In this document: piece after piece, positions 33,737-45,121 of the stretch
How the letters are laid out: every line of letters starts with the position of its first letter
How positions within the stretch are numbered: position 1 is the stretch's first letter
Assembly: GCA_015680685.1 (NCBI GenBank)
Contig: MNCI01030156.1
Span: 68,353-132,352 of the forward strand
Length of the DNA stretch: 64,000 bases
Direction: 5' to 3'
Source of the DNA: Gnetum montanum
Taxonomy: Eukaryota; Streptophyta; Gnetopsida; Gnetales; Gnetaceae
Notes under the pieces: model-generated
Told to the model about the DNA's origin: nothing
Databases searched by the model: none
What the model saw: only the letters and a program-made list of their open reading frames with translations
Made by a program: the position numbers and the translations under genes

Positions 33737-34645
33737 TGATGAATCATTGTTGTATCATGTCGATGGGCCTCCATTGATGTGGCCTCATTGATGGGGCCAT
33801 GTCGACATAGTGTTTGTTGTCTATAGGGCCCTATCAATGTAGCTCTTCAATAACTTTTATACATATGTGCTCACCAACCATGCTTATAGCATATCTTATC
33901 ATAGTTGTAGCAAAGCTCTTATAGTTTTGTCATTTAAGAGTTAGAATATTTCTCTGAGTGCCTATAGCAAGAGTCAAAAAGTGTATAGATCTTTATTCAA
34001 ACACTATTGTACCTGAACAAACCAGTGTGAACAATAATAAAGATGAGTGTTTTGATCAAACCTTGTAGCACTTAGAATATATTAATGATTTATTTATGCA
34101 TTTACTATTTTCATTAACTATGCAATTAATTAAGCTAAATTAGATGTTAAGTGATAGTTAATTAATTAAGCTAAATAGATTAAATACATAGTATGACCAC
34201 TTCAAGCATAAATAGGTATTTTCTTGGTAATCCTAACATTGGTATTGCTTGGTTTCTCTAGTAGCATAGTGCTTGGCAACCCCACTAGTGGATACATGGG
34301 TTTAGGACATGTACAAAAAGTGGGACTTATTGCTTATGTTAGGACTAGTTAGAGAATAGTTAATTAGTTAAATCAAATTAGTTATTAAATTACTTGATTT
34401 ATCTATTTTAAGCACCAGGAACATAAAACATAAAATAATAAAAATCATATACCTCAATCACACTTAACCATACCTTGTGCATCACAAGTGTAATTGAGAA
34501 GACAACAAATGACTATTAGGACAAAGTTCACTTCCTAGAAGACTAGTGTACTATAAGACATAGAGTCCATAGAATTCGATTGGACTATGCATGAATGCTT
34601 CATGATTTGTATGGTTGGTCATAGGGGTACCTTGATGACTCATCA
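33737..34645 (+). repeat. 3' LTR of E1
   Basis: 909 bp, TGATGA...TCATCA, in the same orientation as the 5' LTR and followed by TSD TCTAT. By eye it differs from the 5' LTR by roughly one base in eight to ten plus indels, marking an old insertion. Confidence 0.93.
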
Positions 34646-34650
34646 TCTAT

Positions 34651-35105
34651 GTTGGATAAGAAAGTATAACATAAGAAAAAATAAATTCTAAATTAAGAAG
34701 AATGCTACAATGAAGGAAAACAATCTCAAAATCTTTATTATTCTTTATGCAGGGTCTTTAAGTATAATTCACTTGAATAAAGACATTGTACAATTGCTTC
34801 AAATCACAATATAGCCATTCCCTCATTATTATTAAAATTCAAGAAATCAAATTGCAAGAGTAGGTATCCTATATTTATAGGCATTGACTTTGACCTTGTC
34901 ATCCTAGCTTAGATGTCACATCATAGGCTACAATGATGCATTTGCAATGATGAAGCTATAACATCTCATCTACAATGTCATAACCTATCAAAACACTATT
35001 CATCATTTGTGTTTGCAATACATCTCATTACAAATTATGTTTTAAATAATAATAATTCGTAAAATATTATCTTAAATAGTTGAAAGATGCCCACTTTCTC
35101 TCACA
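34651..35105. other. Unclassified AT-rich DNA
   Basis: Nothing can be identified. The text has the flavour of an LTR (a tatttatagg box, tcatcatttg runs), but no partner or ends are seen. Confidence 0.3.
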
Positions 35106-35425
35106 TTATTGGCATTTTCTTTAATGAGTTGAAGAGATAACTAAATTTAATAGTAATGAAGTCCATTAAGGTTGGCAAACTTTTTGTAAATATGTTACAG
35201 TTTGCTAATGATGTTATCTTAATGACAAAAATTGAAGCTAAACCAAAATGCATGATATAAATCTTAAATCAATTTTTGTTGTTATATAGAGAAAATTCAA
35301 TGTTACGAAAACCAAAATGATGATATATAGTACCAAGATTATTTTTATCTTGGTTGTAACATGATTAAATTTATTCTCTCCTACAAGTATTTAGGAACTG
35401 CATTTTCAAAAAAGTATTTATAGCA
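35106..35425 (+). pseudogene. L1-like LINE reverse transcriptase fragment (plus strand)
   Basis: Plus-strand frames show VNMLQFANDVILMTK, corresponding to the FADDVILL catalytic block of L1-type RT with the second-last Asp changed to Asn. NVTKTKMMIY and SYKYLGTAFSK follow in the correct order and spacing (thumb-proximal motifs N-x-x-K-T-x and YLG). It is broken by frameshifts. No clear endonuclease or 3' tail was found, so this is an internal fragment. Confidence 0.6.
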
Positions 35426-36028
35426 AAAATTATGTTTCTTGAAGGATCTCTAATATTATACATGCTTTATAGAGTATTTAAAATAAGATACACAAGAAAA
35501 AATTTGAGTATGGGACATATGAAAGGAAATTTAACATTAGCTTGTTCAACTAACTTAACATACAATTTTGAAACATGAGTACTAGTAATTTAAGTAGCAT
35601 AATTAAGATATTTAGAATGTGTTAAAAAAGTTGTTGTAAGAGTTTAAGGTCAAGGTTTAGATTCCATGCAATATTCTATTAATTGAAGTGGTCATGTTTT
35701 ATATAAAAAATTGTAACTCTTTATTTAGTTTATTAGATTTTATCAAAAGATAATTGTTATACCTAGTGTATATCTTTTCATAAAAGGCATGTTAGAGTTC
35801 TATGAATATAGGGTGCATCTAATGTACTCAAGATTTATTGCTACTAATGTATTTTACACAAGTTCATTTGTTTAATAGATTCTTTGCATTTACAAAAATC
35901 TATTAAAACATTAGTATTAGTATCAATATAGAATTTTATAATGTTATGTAAGAGAAAAGATAGTTTTGTAAAGAAAAATAACTTCAAAAATGTAATATTT
36001 AAGAAAAATAGTTAAAGTTGAAACCTAA
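35426..36028. other. AT-rich DNA, no gene seen
   Basis: Possibly the decayed 3' end of the LINE fragment before it. No motif supports this. Confidence 0.3.
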
Positions 36029-36348
36029 TGATGAATTGTGAGTATACCCAATGCTCCACTATATAATTTATAAGCATTACAGTAGATTGTGTTATAATCC
36101 ATGGATGGGACTAGCATTATTATTTAGTAACTTAAATTAGATTTGCACATCATTGTCTTCTTATTTAGGCTAATAGTAAGCCCTCGGCCATACAATTTTG
36201 TCTAAGTAAGACATATGATGGGTTGATGTTGTTTGATTGGTGCTAAACTAACTAAAAACATTGAATTTAATTAATTAATTAATATAATTATTAAAAAAAT
36301 AAAATAAATGCTTGTCTAGCCTACAAGCAATGAGTGTTCATTCGTTAG
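36029..36348 (-). repeat. Old truncated Athila-like LTR fragment (minus strand)
   Basis: It begins tgatgaattgtgagtatacc, which parallels the TGATGAG...taccc end of minus-strand LTRs in the window. It then follows their U5/R order in diverged form, and is cut off by the LTR that starts at 36,349. A relative lies at 20,876-21,190. Confidence 0.5.
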
Positions 36349-37203
36349 TGATGAGTGGCGAAATACCCCTATGCCCAACCATATGAATCACTAAGGCATT
36401 TACATGCGATTTGGTTGAATTCCATGGATCCTTGGTGTTCTCGTACACAAGATTCAATATAGAAGGTGAATCTAATCATGAAATGATAATTGTCTTCCCA
36501 ACTACACTTATGAGGCTCAGTTGTATGGTTAATTATAATTGAGGCACATGATTTTTATTATCTTATATTTTGTTTTCCTAAGGTTGGTAATAGATTGAGA
36601 ATAAATTGATTAACTAATTTAATTACTAATTAATAACTAATTTTCCTAACATAAGCATCCAGTCCCAATTTTTGTACACATCCTAAACATGTACAACACT
36701 CTGAGCGACCAAACATTAAGTGCTACTGGGATTGCCAAGTGTTATACATATGCTCAAAGTGGTCGTACTTATGTATGCTAGTCTATTTAGCTTAATTAAT
36801 TAATTACTTAAATTCTTAATCATTCTAACTTAGTTAATGAAAATAATAAATGCATAAATAAATCATTAAGTTAGTTTAAGTGCTGCAATGTTTATTAAAA
36901 ATCTCATCTTTATTGGTGCACATACTACGATGCTCAAGTACAACAATGCTCAAATAAAGATCCATACACTTCTTGACTCCTACTGCAAGCACTTAGAAAA
37001 TTATGCTATCTATTACAAAAATAAACTACAAGATCTTTGCTTGTAACTATAATTCTAACTCTCATTAGCATGGATAGGGTGCCATATTTATAGACCTACC
37101 AGGATGCCACGTCAACATGGAAATCCCTACATTGATGGGATCCCATTGACATGGTTGCTTCGAGGGCATCCCATTGACATAGTTAACTGAAGACACTTCA
37201 TCA
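36349..37203 (-). repeat. Athila-like 3' LTR (minus strand)
   Basis: 855 bp in reverse orientation, with ends TGATGA...TCATCA. Its U3 carries cattgacatgg-type repeats. Sequence immediately to the right (from 37,204) matches, in reverse, the internal sequence just before the 3' LTRs of E1 and E2, so this is the 3' LTR of a minus-strand element. No matching TSD was found. Confidence 0.85.
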
Positions 37204-37931
37204 TACCCCTATGACTAAATGATAACTCATCCTTGAGTTCTTTAAAAAATTGGGAAGGTCTAGGATTATTAACTAACACACGACATAACAAAACTAACAC
37301 TGGAACATGATTGAACAAAATTGGAGAACACATCCTCTGATGGTATGAAGATGGTTGAAAAGATCAAATGGTTCCAGGCAGTGGAGGTTCCTAAGGTTTT
37401 GAAGAAAATTTTTCTACTTTAAATGCACATGGTGGTTGAGGTGGCTATGGCTATCTTGTTACAACTACCACTTCTGGTGGAAGGCAAAAGGCATACAACT
37501 ATGCCTTCATCTTTTCCTCTTAGCTCTAGGGATCATTCATAGTCCATGCAGCATCACCAATGTGGAATAGAATGGGGATATTCCACAAAAAAGGCATTAT
37601 TGGGAACAACTCCTTCACATTGATAAACTAGGTAGAAAATTGCTTACATTTGATATCGAACACCCTGAGTTTGTTTTGTAGCTCATGGTAGTCATTCATC
37701 CTCTTGGCTAGGTTCTCAGCAGTTAATCTTTGATTAGTGAACTTCACCTTGAAAACCTTGATTTCTGCATTTGCCACTAAAAGCTTCTCCTTGGAGTCCT
37801 TGTGGTGCTTGAAATCTACCTTGTATAACAAGTATGAGTTGGTCACTTTTTTCTCCAATTCAGACCATGGTCATTCAATAGTTAGCATAGCCAAATTTAC
37901 TTATTGGAGATTGGCAACCCATCTTGGATAG
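37204..37931 (-). pseudogene. 3' internal fragment of a minus-strand Athila-like element (coiled-coil ORF end)
   Basis: The minus-strand frame 37,858-37,628 (76 codons) reads like the coiled-coil end of the downstream ORF of E1/E2: SYLLYKVDFKHHKD, KLLVANAEIKV, TNQRLTAENLAKRMNDYHEL. The similarity extends to 37,931 through stops and then ends abruptly against a plus-strand fragment of the same ORF. The remainder of the element is missing. Confidence 0.8.
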
Positions 37932-38345
37932 TTATGCTCATGTCCACCAAGTGGAAGTTAAGAATAAAGACCTGCAAATAGAGGATCTAAAAGAATAAAT
38001 AATCTTAGCTAACATTTGTTATGCTAACTTGGCCATGTTAACATCAAGAAGGCCTAGAAATGAACTAGAACATCAAGTAGCAGCCATATATGCAGTATAT
38101 GAGAAGGAGTTTGTAGATCACAAAGATGCCTTACAGAAACTTTAGTTAAAGTACTTTGAGTTAGAAGTAGTAAAGGCTAGCTACTAGGCGTAGAAAGATG
38201 TAGTAGTGAACCTAGCTAGAGGATTATTAGATTATCATAAATTACGAACAAAGGCCAGAGCTTTTGAAGAAGAAAGAAGGTAGTTTGTTGCATGGTACAT
38301 TAAATCCAATCAGATGTTTCTGTAGCTACCGTGTCCATGGGATGT
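37932..38345 (+). pseudogene. 3' internal fragment of a plus-strand Athila-like element (coiled-coil ORF end)
   Basis: Plus-strand frame reads ANLAMLTSRRPRNELEHQV, YEKEFVDHKDALQKL and VVNLARGLLDYHKL with stops between. This is the same part of the downstream ORF as on the opposite strand just to the left, but clearly diverged from it. It leads into an LTR-like sequence ending at 39,191. Confidence 0.65.
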
Positions 38346-38375
38346 ACCAACTTCATCACACATTACACAACAAGC

Positions 38376-39191
38376 ATGAATCGTACATGACCTAAGAACA
38401 TATACAAATTCTAGAAGCACTCTTGAACATATACAAATTCTAGAAGCACTCTTGAACATATACAAATTCTAGAAGCACTCTTGAATTTAGTTTTTAGCAC
38501 TTAGCAATGTATGTCTACAGTGTGATGTTGAGTGATCGTACAGAGTCTTTATTCAAGTGAAGTGTACTTGGACATATTTCATGACTGGAAATAAAGATTA
38601 AGATTACTTGTCACCATTGTAACATTCACTTAATTTCTTAATGTTTACTTAGAATAATGTCTACTGATTTCACTTAGATTAACCAACCACTACTTCCCTA
38701 GTTAATGTTTACTTTCATATTCACTTTATTTTCATTGTTGTTAAGTGGTATGGATACAATTGGTTTTGAGTGCTAATTATAGTTATCTAGTAACCTAGTA
38801 GTGTTATAACTTGGTACACCTAGTAGTCGAACACTTGGTAACCCCAATGATAACTACATGAGTCCAAGGCTTGTGTCACAAATCAAGATCAAATATCCAT
38901 CACCTTAGGATAGACTAGATTCATTTACTATTTTTCTAAGAATTAGAACTATTTTCATTCCACCATGTTTACTAGAAGTAGAAATGGCACTACAACATTA
39001 GTTATCATATACCTCACAGTGAGCTAAACCATACACTTAGACCTCACTAGCTTCATGTGGAAAGATAAGGGTCTCAAACTTTAATCAATTACTAGCATAA
39101 TGACATTGTCTTGTTCATAAATTATGATTTGGTTACACGTGAAATGCCCGTGACTGTATGGTTGGGTGTTGGATTTCTCCACCACTAATCA
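38376..39191 (+). repeat. Divergent Athila-like LTR (plus strand)
   Basis: Its R/U5 order follows the other LTRs: ctttattcaagtg, aataaagat, a cttggtaacccca block, tacctcac, and gactgtatggttgggtgttgg near the end, closing in taatca. It is much more diverged than the E1/E2 LTRs. The start is approximate. Confidence 0.55.
38396..38482. repeat. Three perfect tandem copies of a 29-bp unit
   Basis: Units at 38,396-38,424, 38,425-38,453 and 38,454-38,482 each read gaacatatacaaattctaga followed by agcactctt. They fall at the U3 end of a divergent LTR. They appear identical, so the expansion is recent relative to the LTR. Confidence 0.93.
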
Positions 39192-41340
39192 TTCACGTAT
39201 AGCACAATAGCCATAAAATGCAACCACCAAGAATGATCATAAGCAAGGAATATATAATAATCTCAAAGTTCTAAAGAGTAGGATCTTAGCAACTACATGC
39301 ATAGAGGTCAATCATGTAAAATCTACATGAGAAACTTAGATACACTCATATAAAAGAAGCAAGCATTAAGCACACCAATGAGAATGAACTAGAATACTTT
39401 CAAAATTTCAATGATCAAAACCTGCAATCGTACATAGCAACTAGCATTCATCCTCAACTAGGATCAAGGTCTCAAAAAAAACCACAAGAGAACATAGGTA
39501 GAAAAATCATAACCTTATTCAACAATAATTAGAGGAAGACGAAGATAAGATAATAATAGATCTTAACAACAAGAAATCTCCAAAATATGCACATCTAAGT
39601 CTATCATCAAAGAAGGTGAAACCTCTGAAAAAAAGATTTAACAAGAGATGTGAGGTCCTAAAATAGAATAAAATTAGAATGATCTACCTTCCAAAGGTCT
39701 CAAAAACATCAACTCTAATAAAATGTATTAAGGTAGATATCAAAGTCCAAGGGTATCCATTTCCAAACCTCAAGAAGGGAACATAAGAATAACTGACCCA
39801 TAATAAGGGTAATAGAACTTGAAGCATAAGAGGGGATCAAAGCAAGGACCTCATCAAAGCTAATCTAGGAGGAAGTATACAATGCCTTAAGATACACCCT
39901 TAATAATCAATCAACCAACAAGTCAAAATAATCCATGAAGTCACATCTAAGTCATGGAAGGCACAAAGCCAAGAGACAGTGAGTGAAAACCAAAATCAAG
40001 AGGGATGCACACAAGGGACTCAAAATGCAATAGAAAGAAAGACATCCATGCACAACTAGAAAAACATACAATTGGAAGCACAAACATACATTAGTCTACC
40101 AATGACAATCTTTGTCCACCTAGGTTAAGGCTCACAAAGAGCACACATATGAAGGTCCTTCCTCCTTAGGAACTAGACAAAATTATGGTCCTATAAGTAA
40201 ATCCAACATTTATTATATTCAAGATANNNNNATGTCATTGGGTGGAGACTAGAGTAGAGACCAAGTTCAATTCATCTTAGATGAACCACTAAAGAACAAA
40301 GATGGAAAGCTTCTTGAACAAAATTCCATGTGCTATTAGTATAACTTTCACTAACCATATTTATACGTAAAAATAGGTTTTCCAGCCACTAATGTAGACA
40401 TAGTGAAGGAAAGCCCATCAACATAACCACATCTATTTGAAAGCATGACAACATAGCAATGGTTGTAGACATTAAAAGTATGGCTCCACATAAGAAATCT
40501 TATAGGAACCTTACCACAAGGGTAACCCAATGATATATACAATAGGTAGAACCAATATGATCCAATATCAAAATGATATCTAACTAGAAGGATCATAGAT
40601 AAGAAACATAAAGTCTATAGTAGCTTGGAAGGACGTCATACTCATCACAAAAATTCAAATAATGCTCTAATATCATATGTAACAATGTTACCTCGATGTT
40701 ATCTAGTACCATGAAGAATTCTCTTAGATTCATTAGACTTGAGAAAAAAGACATGGAGAATATGCCTCCAAGTAACAAGCACCTACATCAATAACTTTTA
40801 AGGGAACATGTAGCATATCCAAAACTTTTAAATTAAATATACATTTCTATAAGAACATATATGCCTCTAAATGATGACTATCAAATAAGAATATAAATAA
40901 CCCTATAGACATCATTAGTAGGAGGATGACAATGTATCTATAGAGGGTGTTTCAATCCCAAACCTTTCACAATCTAGTATAAGGTTCAATAAGACACAGT
41001 ACTTGGACTATCTACTCTAGGCTACCTACATATCTACATCCATCACACAATTAGGCCTCATGTAGTTCTATGGCTGTGAAGGTAACATGAAGAGGATAAA
41101 GATGAAATAATAGGGTGGAGCCCTATTTCTTCTTAGAATTGCCAAGCAAAAGTGAATTTTCCAACACTTGAATGCTATGCACATACACCTCAAAGTATTC
41201 CATTATTTTTAAATCATTGAAAGGAACTAGGAAAACTTGTAACCCTAAGATCTTTCTCACACAAACTTTTTCTTCTAATTAATAAAGCACTCTTTGTTTC
41301 AATAAGGAATAACCAAAACCCTTCCCCACATATTCAGTCT
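39192..41340. other. Unclassified repeat-like DNA with a 5-N gap
   Basis: No gene or element is recognised. The plus strand is purine-rich. Minus-strand frames at 40,351-40,596 and 40,593-40,778 show no motif. Five Ns at 40,227-40,231 mark an unresolved position. Confidence 0.35.
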
Positions 41341-42665
41341 ATTATTCGTTATTTACTTTATATTTCTCATATGCTTTAAATGTACTAGTTTTGTTGGATT
41401 TTATTGGCATCGTTTGAGTATAATTGAATTTATCATTAATTTCATTAGTATTCATCTATATCCCTATTGATTTTAATCTTGGTTCATGCCTCTTCAATTT
41501 ATTATCATTCATATATCGAGGATATAGATTGTTCCAAAAACTATTTACAACTATGAGTCATACATTGAAACATATGATTCATGCATGTGTTCTTATAGAG
41601 TTGTAAGAGAATAATTTTTTGAAAATACTCTATAACTACCTAAATTCGTCAAGCCATGCATTTTGCTAAAATTTTATAAGTATTTTTTTAGAAGACTGAT
41701 AGACCTTTAATTACTAATATTTTGAAGGTCTTCATTCTTATGAAGAAGGCGAATCACATCTTTGTTACTATTTTTACTAACAGAAAATTTTTAATTGCTT
41801 ATTGGAACACACGAAAGAGATAATCTTTAACAATGGCCCAATGCTTATTAAAAATTCAATTGGAAAACCATCAAATGCCAAACCTTTACTATAAGCTAAA
41901 CTAAAAATTATTGCTTTGATTTCTTTCATAATAATTTTTATTTTAAAAATAATTTGATATGCTTCTATTATAAGATGAGAAATATGCATACTAGAAGCCT
42001 TGAATATTTTAAGGCTAAAACCTTTAGAAGAAAAAAAAAAGAAAAATGATTTGGTAAAAAGATATCAATAGTGTTAGGATTTGTGGTGATGGAATCATTT
42101 ATATAAAGCAATTATCATATAGGTACTTGACCATTTCCTTAGAGATATTTAATAAAATTCTTACATAATTTATCTTCAATTTTTAGCCAAGCCATGCAAC
42201 TTTTAGTAAGAACACTTTTAGCTTCAAAAACATTCTAAAATTATTTAGCATAATGAGCTTTAGCCAAGGCTTTTTGAGTTTCAAAATCAAATGAGTTTTA
42301 GTTTTAAAAATCTATATTTTCTTAACAAATTCTGTAATCTCTTCTTCAACTTGGTACTTTCACATAGCAAATTGATTTCCAAACCATCTAGCATAATTCC
42401 ACTAAAAAATTTTGTTTTTTTATTTGAAATCCACAAAGACTTTAAAATAGTTTCCCACTAGGTCTTGTAAACATATTAGCATGCATATGAAAAAGATCCT
42501 AGTTTTGACAAGAGGAAGAATTAATCTTAGAGAAAAAAATAATAATAGGAAAATGTTCTAATAAAGTAGCATCTGTATGTACTTCTACTTGTAGACTTTT
42601 AAAAAAACAAGTAGAGATGTAAAATCTATTAAGTTAATAATAAATTCTATTATCTCCTTGTTGAT
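41341..42665 (-). pseudogene. L1-like LINE relic (endonuclease end and RT, minus strand)
   Basis: On the minus strand, from high to low coordinates, one reads TLLEHFPIII (end of the endonuclease, about 42,560), an AKSVLTKSCMAWLKIEDKLCK segment (the WLK.GD motif region, about 42,190-42,250), SLAYSKGLAFDGFPIEFL (the KAPGPDGFP block that opens L1 RT, 41,860-41,910) and a KILAKCMA segment (the YKIIAKVLANRL block). All are separated by stops and frameshifts. Its endonuclease continues beyond the solo LTR at 43,471-44,037. Confidence 0.68.
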
Positions 42666-43470
42666 TGATGAAGCACATTTTTGTCTTCTCTGATGTCGGG
42701 TATCCAGCATTAATGCGCAAATGTGACGTTGGATATCTGATGTCATAGGGTATACACTAGCCTATAAATATAGTGCTTGGGCTCATGATTTTTAGATAGT
42801 TTTTCAGTCAAAGTAGTGATGCTCCTGTCGTTTGTTTCCTCTAGAGTTAGAATATTTTCTAAGTGCCTGCAATAGGAGTCTAAGTGTATACAAATCTTTG
42901 TTCAAACACTGATGTACCTGAGCACAACAATGTGATGAGAATAAAAATGAAATTTTTTGATAATCCTTGCATTAATGTTTTCTTTAACGTACTTTATTTT
43001 TATGCACTTTACTTTAATGCATTTAATTAGGTAATTAATTTCCAATTATTAATGAACAGAAGCACGACCACTTCGAGCATACATATAGTGCCTTGTAACC
43101 CAACAATGCTTAATGTTTGGTAACCCAACAACATTATATGTGTTCAAGAAAGTGGGATGGGTACTTGTGTTAGGCTAGCTAGGTAGTAGATAAATTAGAT
43201 CTTAAATTACTCTACCTTTCATTATTGTTGTAGGTGACTAAATTTATAAAACATAAAATGAGAAAAATCATGTATCTCAATTACACGTAAACCATCTCCT
43301 TGAGCTTTACAAGTGTAGTTGGAAAGACAAAGAATGTTTTCAACATCCATTTCACTTCCTAGAAGAACTAGTGCACTAGAGAACTATAGGGCCATGAAAT
43401 TCGAATAGATCGTGCATAAATGCCTTAGTGATTTGTATGGTTGGGCATACGGGTACCTCACCGCTCATCA
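42666..43470 (+). mobile_element. Solo LTR, Athila-like family
   Basis: 805 bp with TGATGA...TCATCA ends, flanked on both sides by the 5-bp duplication TTGAT (42,661-42,665 and 43,471-43,475). No internal sequence is present, so the element was reduced by recombination between its LTRs. TATAAATA lies at 42,763-42,770. Its U3 differs from that of E1/E2 and resembles the minus-strand LTR at 63,085-63,951. It is inserted in the endonuclease of a minus-strand LINE. Confidence 0.95.
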
Positions 43471-43475
43471 TTGAT

Positions 43476-44032
43476 AATTATGTTAATTATATTTCTATCA
43501 TTTGAATGATATGGGAGTAAAGAGTTAACATTACAAAGAAAATATTTTTCTTAAAATTACATTAATGTTTTGTTTTCTTAAAAAGGCATATAAGGAGGAA
43601 GACGACAACCTTTATCTAAATAACTTTCAACCATATTGAAATCACCTCCAATAATCCAAGGAACTTTAATTAGAAATTGAAGATATTCTAAAACTCTCAT
43701 TGATATTTGAAATTATTAGGAGCATAAATATTATAAAGTCCAAAGTCTATTTTTCACTATCATAAATAATTCAAATTACTCTCCCTAGATTATCAATTCC
43801 AAAATTCAAAACTCTTGTAGTCTATCAATTGGAATAGAAACCCTACCTTTATTGATTTCATGAGGGGAAAAAACTAATTTAGTTCTTTAAAATGAATTTA
43901 TGAAAAAAATTAATATTATGTACTAAAATGTTACTATTTTGTAGGAAAATAAAATCTAGAGATAAATGCTAGTTTGAAAAATACTTTCTAACATTCTTTG
44001 CTCATAACTTATCAAAAATGTCATAAACATTA
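43476..44032 (-). pseudogene. L1-like LINE endonuclease relic (minus strand)
   Basis: Minus-strand frame shows YNIYAPNNFKYQ and, about 25 residues on, PWIIGGDFNMVES (about 43,620-43,665), the N-x-YAP and GGDFN motifs of the L1 APE-type endonuclease. Orientation and position fit it as the upstream half of the LINE at 41,341-42,665, split by the solo LTR. E2 cuts it again at 44,037. Confidence 0.68.
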
Positions 44033-44037
44033 ATGAT

Positions 44038-44969
44038 TGATGAAGCATCAAAGTGTCGCTTCAATGGGCCCCCATTGACATGGCCTCATCGAAAAGTCCC
44101 CATTGATGTGTCCTTGTCTATGTGGTGTTACCTCATCAACAAGGTTGCATCAACATAGAATTTATTGTGTTTATGGGGTCCCATTGACATAGATCCTCAA
44201 TAAAGTTTATAAATACATGCTCACCAATTGTGTTTATGGGAGGTCTTATCATAGTTGTAGTAGAGCTCTTGTAGTTTTATCATTTGAGAGTTAGAATATT
44301 TCTTTGAGTGTCTACAATAAGAGTTAGAAAGTGTATGGATCTTTATTCGAGCACTGATGTATCAAGCACACTAGTGTGAACAATAGAAAAGATGAGCCTT
44401 TTGATCAAACCTTGTAGCACTTGGAATAGATTAATGATTTATTTCTGCATTTACTGTCTTCATTTATTATGAAATTAATTAAGCTAAACTAGACTTCAAT
44501 TTGATTAATTAAGTAATTAAGCTAAATAAATTAAACACCTAAGTACAATCACTTTGAGCATAACATACAACACTTGGTTATCCTAAAAGCACTTAACACT
44601 TAGTAGCCTAGCAGTGTTGCATGTGTTCAAGATGTGTATAGAAAGTGAAACTGGATACTTATGCAAGGATTAGTAAAAGATTAATTAATTAGTTAGATTA
44701 AATTAGCTAATAAATTACTTCATTTCTATATTTTAAAGCACCAAGAACATAAAACATAAAATAATAAAAATCATATGCCTCGATTACACTTAACCATACA
44801 TTTGTATAACACAAGTGTAATTGGGAAGACAATGAATTGACTGTTCAGGAAAGTTCACTTTGGAGAGTCTAGTGTACCAAAAGACATAGAGTCCATAGAA
44901 TTTGACTAGATCATGCATGAACGCTTAGTGATTTGTATGGTTGAGCGTAGGGGTACTTGCCACTCATCA
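44038..44969 (+). repeat. 5' LTR of E2
   Basis: 932 bp. U3 has repeated cccattgacatgg-type motifs. TATAAATA at 44,208-44,215 is a good TATA box about 170 bp from the LTR start. Confidence 0.93.
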
Positions 44970-44988
44970 TTGACACTATTGTGAGTGA
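44970..44988 (+). other. Primer-binding site of E2 (decayed tRNA-Asp type)
   Basis: TTGACACTATTGTGAGTGA occupies the PBS position. It is recognisable as the tRNA-Asp site mainly by comparison with E1; most changes are C-to-T or G-to-A. Confidence 0.6.
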
Positions 44989-45121
44989 CTTTTTTTGTTT
45001 GAAATGTGAGCTATCTAGGTTTAGTGAACATCATTAACATTATTGGATGAATCCTAAGGTAAAAATCATTCTCACGATAAATATAATCATAGAAGCACAC
45101 TCATATTTTATTTTTATTTGA

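Larger units (their letters stand above)
21395..34645 (+). mobile_element. Athila-like Ty3/gypsy retrotransposon E1, full length, inactive
   Basis: A complete LTR retrotransposon of 13,251 bp. It has two direct LTRs (21,395-22,354 and 33,737-34,645) with TGATGA...TCATCA ends, and a 5-bp target duplication TCTAT at 21,390-21,394 and 34,646-34,650. Internal order is PBS for tRNA-Asp, gag, protease, RT, RNase H, integrase, a spacer, and a long downstream ORF. Domain order, the tRNA-Asp primer site, the D-L-G protease motif and the extra downstream ORF fit the Athila branch. Every ORF is broken by stops, mostly of the kind made by C-to-T decay, and the LTRs differ at many positions, so it is old and immobile. 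Confidence 0.95.
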
